From positions 1 to 31,196 of the forward strand of contig JBLHND010000024.1 in the NCBI GenBank assembly GCA_047622605.1: a stretch of DNA of 31,196 nucleotides, given 5' to 3'. Below, piece after piece: positions 17,369 through 24,419 of this stretch (within the stretch, counting starts at the first letter, position 1; every line of letters begins with the position of its first letter). A program made the position numbers and the translations under genes. This DNA comes from Motiliproteus sp047622605 (GTDB lineage Bacteria > Pseudomonadota > Gammaproteobacteria > Pseudomonadales > Balneatricaceae). A model generated the notes under the pieces. The model had not been told where the DNA came from, ran no database searches, and saw nothing but the letters and a program-made list of their open reading frames with translations.

Positions 17369-18022
17369 ATGGAAGGCATGGATACTGATCTTTTCAGCAG
17401 AACCACTCGACTGCTGCTCGAAGGCAGCATGATTTGCGAGGCTACCTTCCCGCAGGAGTATGGATGCTTACAGCTCGATAGCGAGCGAGAGTTGGTCAGC
17501 GACTATCTGAACAGAATTGATCGTCAGGTACGGAGTTCGACAGACGGAAAAGTGTTTTTTTGCGCCTTCTCAAACCCGAATGAACCTGGCGCCAAGGTCG
17601 TCATCAGGCGTTTATTCAAACAAGTAGCGACCGACATTTCAGCCCTGGTCGCCTGGCTGCGCTTGGTTCGCGACTGTCACCCTACCGGCAGGCCGATCGA
17701 GGCTGGGATGATTATCAATGGCAGTGAACTGCTCGCCGCTATCGAAGCATCCCCGGTCCATAGTGATCGCCTGAGCGAACTCGCTAAGCATCAGATGTTC
17801 AAGTCGGCAGCAACGGACGGCAAAGGACGAATCAGAAACGTGTTGGCGCGCCTCGAAAAAGACGGCTACCTGATCACCATAGATGCGACCGGATCCAAAT
17901 ATAAGGCGACGGGCCGCTGGAGCTTCGTTTACGACACGATGGAATTCATTCGCAGCAATGAAAATCTCCCGCTAGAAGGGGAAGGGGGCGTTGAAGATGC
18001 ACCGCAGGGAGCGCTGTTCTAA
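17369..18022 (+). CDS. jetB: MukE/KITE-like subunit (JetB-like) of the SMC system
   Basis: 217 aa. No named domain is certain by eye. The central region KGRIRNVLARLEKDGYLI (about 152-169), followed by KYKATGRWSFVYD, looks like the winged-helix arm of KITE proteins such as MukE, MksE and JetB. N-terminal helices and the size (about 200-220 aa) fit too. The start is four bases after the SMC stop with AAGGA upstream; an alternative ATG lies three codons in. The stop overlaps the next start by one base (TAATG). In these complexes the KITE subunit bridges kleisin and SMC heads and touches DNA. The assignment rests mainly on position and size in the operon. Confidence 0.7.
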   Translation: MEGMDTDLFSRTTRLLLEGSMICEATFPQEYGCLQLDSERELVSDYLNRIDRQVRSSTDGKVFFCAFSNPNEPGAKVVIRRLFKQVATDISALVAWLRLVRDCHPTGRPIEAGMIINGSELLAAIEASPVHSDRLSELAKHQMFKSAATDGKGRIRNVLARLEKDGYLITIDATGSKYKATGRWSFVYDTMEFIRSNENLPLEGEGGVEDAPQGALF

Positions 18023-19257
18023 TGGCTAGAATTGACGATGCCGCAGCAGGCCTCAAAGCCATTGGTGTTCACCACGCGGCTATTCTGGATGCTTACCTTA
18101 ACCATCGGGGTAGCATTCCTCCAACGGCAGACAATGAATCCGTCATTAAATCTCTGCTACGGCATCAGCTGGCCTGGCGGATGGACGATGATGGCCATGT
18201 CCAGTTAAGCCGCGCTTTGATTCCGACATTAGCCGCTGTTACTCGCAGCTATCGACGGACATCGGCCGACCGTGAAGTGGCCGGACTGTGGCAGGACGTC
18301 TTGGAGTCTGTCGAGCTTTACCGGGAGGCCAAGCGCCGCGGTGCAACCGAAGATGCCGATAATTACCTGATGAACGCTTATGATTCCGGATATCATCTAG
18401 CCGAGACCCTGAGGGATGCGATCGCCATGTTCTCGTATCACATCTCAACAGCGTTCTCTCACGTAAAAAATCTGTCCTTGCGAGCCGCCGAAAACCGAAG
18501 GGTTATTGTACGGGCATCAAAACTTAACGATATCCTCGAAAGCTTCAATTACCAAGAACTGCAGGAGCTGGCCGGTAACGACCCGAGCCTTCGATTGCTG
18601 TTGCTTAAATCGATTCCCAAGGCTCTTGAGCAGTGTGGCAAGGAACTGGTCTTCGCAATCGACCGTCTGACAGGCATTCTGCACACGATTAACCACCAGC
18701 AAGAGAAGTCGCAGCTCATTGATGCCCTCGACACCTTCTTTAATCAAGAAGAGCTGGTTGAACCGTCCATTGACGGCCTGGACTTATATCCGCCCGTGCT
18801 TAATAGCTGTCCGCCAGTGTTGGCGCCATCGGCCCCTTATCTTCGAAGTGTGGAACACGAGGAGCAATTGATAGGCATTGTCCATGCGCTGGCAACACTG
18901 ACGCCACTGCCGAACGAGGTGTACGAAAAAACCCCAATCGCCGATGGTGTTGATGAGATAGTGGCGGCTGAGGTTCACCCGGCGCTTGAAAGCTCTCTCA
19001 CCTTAATTGCGCTGGTCGAGAGGGAGGGCCTGGAAGTTTCGGCCATGCAGATATATAGGTCGCTCCAATTTGAATTCGGAATGGAGCTCTGGCTGCTGAC
19101 GCTGGTGAACGCAGTCAACTCACTGCCTCTTCCCCGGCGGGAAAGACTGCGAGTCACGTATACCGAAACAGTGGATGCCTTATTCAATGGTAATTTTTGG
19201 GTGAGCGACGTTAGTCTAGCAACGCGGCAAGGTCAGGACGCTAGCTATGCGGCGTGA
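18022..19257 (+). CDS. jetA: Kleisin-like subunit (JetA-like) of the SMC system
   Basis: 411 aa. An N-terminal segment (GVHHAAILDAYLNHR ... VIKSLLRHQLAWRMDDDGHVQL) reads like a winged-helix domain. It is followed by a long helical middle (about 80-260) and a C-terminal winged-helix-like part with TLIALVEREGLEVSAMQIY. This resembles the N-to-C layout of MksF/JetA kleisins, but there is no clear DUF3375 signature, so the gene may be a divergent JetA. It starts one base inside the stop of the KITE-like gene and ends 11 bases inside the nuclease gene. Such coupling fits fixed complex stoichiometry. Confidence 0.65.
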   Translation: MARIDDAAAGLKAIGVHHAAILDAYLNHRGSIPPTADNESVIKSLLRHQLAWRMDDDGHVQLSRALIPTLAAVTRSYRRTSADREVAGLWQDVLESVELYREAKRRGATEDADNYLMNAYDSGYHLAETLRDAIAMFSYHISTAFSHVKNLSLRAAENRRVIVRASKLNDILESFNYQELQELAGNDPSLRLLLLKSIPKALEQCGKELVFAIDRLTGILHTINHQQEKSQLIDALDTFFNQEELVEPSIDGLDLYPPVLNSCPPVLAPSAPYLRSVEHEEQLIGIVHALATLTPLPNEVYEKTPIADGVDEIVAAEVHPALESSLTLIALVEREGLEVSAMQIYRSLQFEFGMELWLLTLVNAVNSLPLPRRERLRVTYTETVDALFNGNFWVSDVSLATRQGQDASYAA

Positions 19258-20092
19258 GATCACCGCGATAAGCAATGCCTTGCGTAAGCAACAATACAGG
19301 GTATCACTGAACAAAACCTGGAGTGGCCTGCATGAGTCCAGAGATGTAGGCCAGGTCATAGGCCGCTACCTGCACCTGACCAATGCTGAGTTGGAGTCGC
19401 TGCGCAAATGGGTCGTCGCCGAAGCGGGGATTGACCCGTTGCTGGGCAGCAACGTCGCGGATGAGCGAATGGTCGTGGCGAAGACCGGGCGCAATGAGAA
19501 GCTTGCCAGGAAGCAGGTTTTCGGTGGCATGATGCATATCGCACGCATGGGCATTAAACCGATCCGCATCAATGGCGGTCAGGCCATACAGGCACCAGGT
19601 TCACACTTGCTTGTGGATGAGGGGGCTGTGGATTTTAGCGGCGAGCGCGTTGTCGTCGTCGAAAACGGAGCGCTCGTGCGCCACTGGGATATGCTTGAGT
19701 TACCAGACGGCGTTGAAGACGCGCTGATCATTTACCGTGGTCATGAATATGGGGCTATCCCACACTTACGCCAGCAACCAGGCATTGTCGAGCTGCTGGC
19801 GTTTTTGGATTTCGATCCAGCAGGCCTGCGGATGGCGTGTGATGGGAGCTTTGACAGTATTATTATCCCCACACAGTGGGAACAACTGACCGCGTGTAGC
19901 GACCTGGTTAAAAAATTCAACCAGCCCGATAAATTTTACGCCCAGCAACCCGCGCTCAGCCAGATACGCACCCAGGGGCGAGCCATTGTCGCGACCTTGG
20001 TCGATCATGTGCGCGAACACCGTATCGCCCTGATGCAGGAGCATTTGGTGGTGCATCAGGTGCCTTTATCCAGGCTGGATTTATCTGCTTGA
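19247..20092 (+). CDS. jetD: Toprim nuclease subunit (JetD-like, DUF2220-type), short form
   Basis: 281 aa. The Toprim core is clear: VVVENGALV with Glu about 139, and AFLDFDPAGLRMA with Asp about 188 and 190. This is the Glu plus DxD set that binds metal in topoisomerase VI-like JetD nucleases, which cut the extruded plasmid. Known JetD proteins are around 350-420 aa and carry a larger N-terminal DUF3322 arm domain; here only about 130 residues precede the Toprim core. The ATG overlaps the kleisin-like stop by 11 bases, with AGGA upstream. All catalytic residues are present, so it is predicted to be an active DNA-cutting subunit of the four-gene complex. Confidence 0.82.
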   Translation: MRREITAISNALRKQQYRVSLNKTWSGLHESRDVGQVIGRYLHLTNAELESLRKWVVAEAGIDPLLGSNVADERMVVAKTGRNEKLARKQVFGGMMHIARMGIKPIRINGGQAIQAPGSHLLVDEGAVDFSGERVVVVENGALVRHWDMLELPDGVEDALIIYRGHEYGAIPHLRQQPGIVELLAFLDFDPAGLRMACDGSFDSIIIPTQWEQLTACSDLVKKFNQPDKFYAQQPALSQIRTQGRAIVATLVDHVREHRIALMQEHLVVHQVPLSRLDLSA

Positions 20093-20445
20093 GCTTCTTG
20101 GGGGCGCCGATTGCGATGCGGTTCGTACCTCAGCGGCAGAAAAGCGGTTATCCGCAAGATTGCGGCGTACGATATGCCAGAAATACCTGATATGGGAGAG
20201 CGGGGTGGTTAATGCTGTTAGTGCTGCGATGCCCGGAATCAGCACCGGCGGTGACCGTTACGCAGGGTGCGCATAATCGTAGCGTGCGCGGAGCCTGCGA
20301 ATCGTATCAAAGCACAGACGCCGATGCTGTTTTTTAACAATATTCTAATCAATCCTCAGTCTCGCATGGGTTCACTCGGGTGCTGTTTGATATGCTCAGT
20401 ATTAGCTAGAATAAATTATAATATTCAGACTGTTATCGGTTACTT
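20093..20445. other. 353-bp non-coding stretch after the SMC-nuclease operon
   Basis: No gene or strong terminator is seen. Several short G/C hairpins occur at about 20130-20170. At 20266-20276 the 11-mer GGTGCGCATAA equals the E. coli XerC half of dif but is not followed by a XerD half. The short open frame at 20267-20449 has no coding character. Confidence 0.5.
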
Positions 20446-20714
20446 GTGAGAATTCACGTTACTAAGAAACTGGCTGGAAAGCTTAAGTAAGCAGGTCGTG
20501 TGATAGCTGGCATGCCAACATCATCACCATACCGCGCCGTCAGTGCATCGTATTTGTCCATGATAAAACGCGCTTCACTATGGTATTGCTGGGTGTTACA
20601 CAGAAAGAACTGAAGCAATTAGATTACTGGTTTGAAGACATGCTCACCAACAGCATGCTGAAATTAGGTTACGCTCCTGAGCTGATCGAAAAGGCTTACA
20701 GTGACCTTGGATGA
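20446..20714 (+). pseudogene. Broken DUF6933-like gene
   Basis: A GTG at 20446 opens with VRIHVTKKLAGKLK, then stops at 20488. The remaining part continues in another frame from about 20488 to the TGA at 20714: SWHANIITIPRRQC, IVFVHDKTRFTMVL, LGVTQKELKQLDYWFEDM, ending AYSDLG. From memory, DUF6933 proteins have the order H-C/V-T-K-K-L, then a linker, then SWHANL..DRRKC and V.D.T...V; both halves match. About 10-15 linker residues and the frame are lost at the junction, so this is a degraded gene. It had a ribosome-site-poor start (TTG or GTG). It marks the region as accessory and decaying. Confidence 0.65.
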
Positions 20715-20979
20715 CCGTCTTAAACTTCGATACCTAATATGTATTTTGTATTAATCATATAACGACTCATCGACGAGCATCCTGTTGAAGACGTCTTAGC
20801 GTTTTATGGCCAAGCGCACTCCTAACCGCAGCTTAGAGGACGTGCAGAGAGCGGCTTGGCGGCACAATTCCCGGTAAAAGCGCGTCAGATTTCACGTAGG
20901 GCGCGGTTTCGTAAGTAACCATTCACACCAGAACGATCATTTATAAACCAAACCTTGGGTGTTTAAGCGTCTGCATATA

Positions 20980-21007
20980 ACTTCGCATAATCTATATTAT
21001 GTTAAAT
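20980..21007 (+). other. dif: dif site (XerC/XerD chromosome dimer resolution site)
   Basis: The 28-mer reads ACTTCGCATAA (XerC arm, 20980-20990), TCTATA (6-bp centre), TTATGTTAAAT (XerD arm, 20997-21007). The XerD arm is identical to that of E. coli dif. The XerC arm shares CGCATAA with E. coli and TTCGCATAA with what I recall of the Pseudomonas site. The 11-6-11 layout is exactly that needed for Xer recombination. FtsK activates XerD here to resolve chromosome dimers, so this normally marks the replication terminus. A dif copy on an integrated element is the alternative. Confidence 0.9.
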
Positions 21008-21103
21008 TAGATATAATCTCTGTTCTGGATCGGCAGGCTGTATGAGCAGCTGTGACCAGAAGCAGAGCTTGGAGGGCTGAGCTACCTTAACTCTTAGCAG
21101 AGG

Positions 21104-21360
21104 CCAGGCCTGGAATTCACAAATACTATGCAGCGCGGCTATGCACAGGTCGGGAACCATCGATCGTGGAGTTCTGTTGCCAGCAACTGCGCTACGAGAG
21201 ATCTGAACAGATTCCAGGCCTAGAACCCACAGATATTACGTAGCGGCAGCTGCTGGCCGGAAACCATCGATCGTGGAGCGCTGTTGCCAGCAGCTGCGCT
21301 ACGTGAAATCTGAACAAACTCCAAGCTAAGAACCCACACATGAAACCTACAGATATGACG
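21104..21360. repeat. Array of about 108-bp imperfect direct repeats with long hairpins
   Basis: Two full units start with CCAGGCCT at 21104 (110 bp) and 21214 (107 bp). A partial third starts at 21321 (CCAAGCTAAGAACCCACA). Shared blocks are AACCATCGATCGTGGA, CTGTTGCCAGCA.CTGCGCTACG and ATCTGAACA. Within unit 2 the arms CGTAGCGGCAGCTGCTGG (21239-21256) and CCAGCAGCTGCGCTACG (21287-21303) pair over 17 bp with one bulged base. The loop holds the near-palindrome CCATCGATCGTGG. No protein is encoded. The function is unknown; recombination accessory sequence, structured RNA or dispersed genomic repeat are options. Confidence 0.75.
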
Positions 21361-21534
21361 CAACTAAGCACGGCTGTTTTGCGGAACATCATGACGGCTT
21401 AGCAAGGTGCTTTATCTAGAGGCACGGCTGACTAGGGAATTTCAAGCGTGCCAACCAGAGGCTGGCCGGGAATAGGTTAAGGGTGCTTATGTTTAGATTA
21501 TGGCCAGGTAAGTACTACAAATCAGCGGTATAGC

Positions 21535-21566
21535 CAATTTCCAGTAGTAGACACTACTGGAAATTG
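21535..21566. repeat. Perfect 14-bp inverted repeat upstream of the integrase
   Basis: Arms CAATTTCCAGTAGT (21535-21548) and ACTACTGGAAATTG (21553-21566) are exact complements with AGAC between them. Equivalently it is 13-bp arms around a 6-bp centre, the geometry of tyrosine-recombinase core sites. It lies 80 bases before the integrase ATG, so an operator, a leader hairpin or a recombination site are all possible. Confidence 0.8.
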
Positions 21567-21645
21567 ACAGGTAAAGTCTGTATCATCTGCCTTCAGTTCT
21601 TCAGCTAAAAGCTGGACTCTTTTCATTCCCGAGGCACGAACCTAC

Positions 21646-22878
21646 ATGTCGATCAAAGACTTTCCTGGAGCTCCTCTGTTTGATTCTGCTAGACACTTTA
21701 ATAAGATGTCCAGAAAAGAGTATTTCCCGCCGCACTCACCAACCGTTGAGGCCTTTGTTTGCGGTATAGATGCCGATGTCACCGGTGCCCTCGAGGACTA
21801 CCATTACACTAAAAACTTTCTCTCTAGTTACAGCAAGAAAAGCCAGGATACCTACGACAAGTTTCGAGGAGATGCCGAACGACTGCTGCTCTGGGCCTGG
21901 CTAATTCAAAAAAAATCGATCGTTGCCCTGAGAAGACGCGATCTTGAGGAATACACCGACTTCGTGGCTAAGCCTGATTCCAGGTGGCAGGCAGACGTTA
22001 CCGCTAGAAGGTTTCTGAGCGTAAAAGGTATTCGGGTACCCAATGATCGCTGGCGCCCTTTTCTGACTATAGGGTCTGGCAAGGGTCGCCTGAACACCAA
22101 GTCCTGGCAAGGCCTGTTCTCCAATCTCAGCGTCTTTTTCAACTATTTGATGGCAGAAGATTATGCCCTGGGCAATCAGATCCCTATCGTAAAGAAGCAC
22201 TGCCCCTATCTCAGGCAAGAAACGGGCATCAACAAGGTTCGACGCTTGTCCGCGTTGCAGTGGGAGTATCTGCTTAACTCTGCGATTAAACGAGCAGATG
22301 ACGACCCGCAACATGAGAGAACCTTATTCGTTATAGCGTCACTTAAGTCGCTTAAGTTAAGAATATCTGAGCTCTCTGAGCGACCCGACTGGTCCCCCGT
22401 TATGTCTGACTTCCATCGTGATCATGAGGATAACTGGTGGTTTAGGGCTTATGGCAAGGGTTCAAAAGAACGTGACATTTCAATATCCAATGAATATCTA
22501 GCCTTTGTTAAACGCTACCGCCAGCATCGATGTCTGAGTCCCCTACCCTCTAAGGATTCTAATGAATCTATCATCGAGTCCCGGGTAAAAAATCGTGCCA
22601 TTGGCAGCCGACAATTACGAAATATCGTCGAACAGGCTTTTGATGAGGGCTGCCACTCTCTGCTGGCCGATGGCTTTGAGGTGGAGGCTGCAGAACTTCG
22701 TGCCGCGACGACTCACTGGCTAAGGCATACCGGTGCGTCCATGGAGGTGGCGGCTGGCCGCGACCTCGCCCATGTGCAGGCCGACTTAGGGCACGGCAGC
22801 ATCAGAACGACCGATGAACTCTATGTCGACTCGGATAATATGGAACGGGCATCGAGCGCCAAGAGTCAGGAGGTGTGA
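21646..22878 (+). CDS. Tyrosine site-specific recombinase (integrase)
   Basis: 410 aa. An N-terminal SAM-like core-binding domain (about 70-190) is followed by the catalytic domain. The full active-site set is visible: Arg in LKLRISELSE (about 238), Lys in YGKGSKERDIS (about 273), His and Arg in THWLRHTGAS (about 357-360), His in DLGHGSIRTT (about 382) and the nucleophile Tyr in DELYVDS (about 393). It is therefore predicted active. It is longer than XerC/XerD (about 300 aa) and its site preference is unknown. GAGG lies about 11 bases before the ATG. It sits 640 bp from dif on the far side of the structured repeats and reads away from the SMC-nuclease locus. Confidence 0.93.
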   Translation: MSIKDFPGAPLFDSARHFNKMSRKEYFPPHSPTVEAFVCGIDADVTGALEDYHYTKNFLSSYSKKSQDTYDKFRGDAERLLLWAWLIQKKSIVALRRRDLEEYTDFVAKPDSRWQADVTARRFLSVKGIRVPNDRWRPFLTIGSGKGRLNTKSWQGLFSNLSVFFNYLMAEDYALGNQIPIVKKHCPYLRQETGINKVRRLSALQWEYLLNSAIKRADDDPQHERTLFVIASLKSLKLRISELSERPDWSPVMSDFHRDHEDNWWFRAYGKGSKERDISISNEYLAFVKRYRQHRCLSPLPSKDSNESIIESRVKNRAIGSRQLRNIVEQAFDEGCHSLLADGFEVEAAELRAATTHWLRHTGASMEVAAGRDLAHVQADLGHGSIRTTDELYVDSDNMERASSAKSQEV

Positions 22879-22913
22879 CCCATACTCCTGTGCAGGTTCA
22901 TAATTCGGAGCTG

Positions 22914-22944
22914 TGAACTAGCCTATTCCAAACAGACTAGTTCA
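22914..22944. repeat. 8-bp inverted repeat after the integrase
   Basis: TGAACTAG (22914-22921) and CTAGTTCA (22937-22944) flank a 15-bp loop, 36 bases past the integrase stop. There is no T tract, so a terminator role is weak. Confidence 0.5.
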
Positions 22945-23019
22945 TATAAAACAATATTATAATGCGTATAGTTAATCCTGTTTGGGAAGCTTGGTCCCGA
23001 TCTCTATACGCCTGGCTTT

Positions 23020-23376
23020 TTAGAACGGGATATCATCATCGAAGTCATCGAGGCTCGCAGGGCCATCGTTATCGACTACAGGTGGTTGCTCCATCTCAGT
23101 ATTGGCAGTCGCCCCGGCTTCAACTTTCCAGCCTTGAAGATTGTTAAAATAACGGCCGTTGTATTCGCGACCGCGAATGTCGAATGTGACGGTCACTTCC
23201 TGCCCGACCTGAAGACCATCTAGCAGGCTTGTCTTGTCTTGGACAAATTCCAGATTAATTTCCTGCGGATACTTGCCGTCCTCGACCGTTACTACCATCT
23301 CGCGTTTTTTGAAGCCACTGCCAAACGTTTGCTCGTCTTGAATTAATTTGATTGTGCCGGTCAAATCGTAAGCCAC
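23020..23376 (-). CDS. DUF3127 single-stranded-DNA-binding-like protein
   Basis: 118 aa. The OB-fold-like DUF3127 domain is complete: DLTGTIKLI, TFGSGFKKREMVVTVED, YPQEINLEFVQDK, GQEVTVTFDIRGREYNGRYFNNLQGWKVE. A short linker leads to an acidic tail ending DDFDDDIPF, the same C-terminal tip that SSB proteins use to dock DNA-repair partners. A role in single-stranded DNA binding or as an SSB decoy is therefore likely but not proven. The start is GTG at 23376 with GAGGG upstream. It is monocistronic. Confidence 0.88.
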   Translation of the reverse strand: MAYDLTGTIKLIQDEQTFGSGFKKREMVVTVEDGKYPQEINLEFVQDKTSLLDGLQVGQEVTVTFDIRGREYNGRYFNNLQGWKVEAGATANTEMEQPPVVDNDGPASLDDFDDDIPF

Positions 23377-23496
23377 TACCCATACCCTCTATAAGATGAA
23401 GCATCAGGCTTCATTGCCCTTAGTCTAACCAGTACGGACTAGAAAAGCATGAGTTGCGAAATATCCGCTAAGGCTGTCACTTCACCATATCGAAGC

Positions 23497-23517
23497 ATAA
23501 TACATAATATGTATTAT
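23497..23517. promoter_or_regulatory. AT-rich 10-bp palindrome upstream of the DUF3127 gene
   Basis: ATAATACATA and TATGTATTAT are perfect arms around a single central A, 120 bases upstream of the DUF3127 start and 50 bases past the haloacid dehalogenase stop. It could be an operator; the protein that binds is unknown. Confidence 0.4.
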
Positions 23518-23567
23518 CATACTCATGATACAGTTTTCTCAGACGCCTCCAAGGCTTGCTGTTCTGC

Positions 23568-24242
23568 TCAGCCTCCCAGAGCTTGCTCGCTCAGCTCAAG
23601 CAAGTCCTTAACGATCACATCCGGCTCTACGTCCCAGGGATCAAAAATCTTGGCAGGATCTCTTTGAATCCAGGCCGCTTTTAAACCGGCACACTTGGCT
23701 CCTATAACATCCCAGGGGTTGCTGGAAATCATCCAGCAGTTTTCTGGTGTAGCACTCGTTTGTTGCATCAGGTATTGATACACCCTGGGGCTCGGTTTAA
23801 ACGTGCGGATATCATCGACACTGATCACCGTATCGAGCTGTGGTAGAACGCCTGAGCGTCCTAACAGTGTGCGTACCGCCGCTTCAGGTCCGTTGGAGAA
23901 TGCGGCAAGGGTATGTCCCTGTGCTTTTAACGCGCTGAGCCCGGGAATGACATCGTCGAAGGCATCCAGATTGCTGAACTCGGCCATCAGCTTGAGCTGC
24001 TCCTGCTCGGACAGCTCAATGCCGAACTGCTGTAAGCAATAGCGCAGGGCCTGATGGGTACAGACGCTAAAGTCCTGATACTGCTCCATCAGGCTGCGGC
24101 GAAACGCGAACTCCACTTTTTTATCATGCCATAACTGACCAAAGGGTTTTGCCTGATCTCCGATCAACGCTTCCAGGTGCTTGCCCATGTCAACCGGGTC
24201 CACCAGGGTGCCATAGACATCAAATCCAATTACTTGTGGCAT
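23568..24242 (-). CDS. Haloacid dehalogenase, type II ((S)-2-haloacid dehalogenase family)
   Basis: 224 aa. HAD-fold enzyme with the nucleophile motif FDVYGTLVD (Asp about 8), the type II cap with FAFRRSLMEQYQDF, motif II AAFSNGP, motif III Lys in RTFKPSPRVYQYL, and the type II hallmark ISSNPWDVIGAKCAG (usual SSNAWD). These marks separate it from phosphatase HADs, which lack the SSN-WD segment. It would hydrolyse 2-haloacids to 2-hydroxyacids with inversion, in the cytoplasm. The usual substrate-site Arg in the cap is present (FRR). The ATG has GAGGGCGG upstream. It is downstream of the AhpD-like gene but separated from it by a terminator-like hairpin. Confidence 0.9.
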   Translation of the reverse strand: MPQVIGFDVYGTLVDPVDMGKHLEALIGDQAKPFGQLWHDKKVEFAFRRSLMEQYQDFSVCTHQALRYCLQQFGIELSEQEQLKLMAEFSNLDAFDDVIPGLSALKAQGHTLAAFSNGPEAAVRTLLGRSGVLPQLDTVISVDDIRTFKPSPRVYQYLMQQTSATPENCWMISSNPWDVIGAKCAGLKAAWIQRDPAKIFDPWDVEPDVIVKDLLELSEQALGG

Positions 24243-24281
24243 CGTACCGCCCTCTCAATAGTCCATTTTAATGTAGCAGTC

Positions 24282-24306
24282 AAAGCCCTCGCTGAGCGGG
24301 CCTTTT
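24282..24306 (-). terminator. Probable terminator of the AhpD-like gene
   Basis: On the minus strand GCCCGCTCAGCGAGGGC (24301-24285) forms a short GC stem followed by TTT, and is preceded by AAAA. It lies about 115 bases past the AhpD-like stop. The symmetric A and T flanks suggest it can act in both directions. Confidence 0.5.
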
Positions 24307-24419
24307 AAGTCCTGATTAGCGAGAACTCTTTGCCAGGTGCCGACCAGTCATAGAGATCTGGCATCGGTGGCTCGGCGTGGGTTTTAGACGGCACCTCGAG
24401 TGCCGCTGATCATCTATGA

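Noticed and set aside
20763..20825. Short protein-like string (RLIDEHPVEDVLAFYGQAHS)
   Set aside because: Only 20 codons between stops, no start; possibly a gene scrap but not supportable.
21104..21360. CRISPR array or integron attC sites
   Set aside because: Units are about 108 bp and imperfect without unique spacers of constant length; no cas genes, and no attC core (GTTRRRY/RYYYAAC) was found.
21192..21392. 66-codon open frame on the minus strand within the repeats
   Set aside because: It arises from the repeated hairpin sequence; no ribosome site and no relation to a protein family.
20093..21645. Retron-like non-coding RNA
   Set aside because: No reverse transcriptase gene is in the window, so the hairpin repeats alone do not support a retron.
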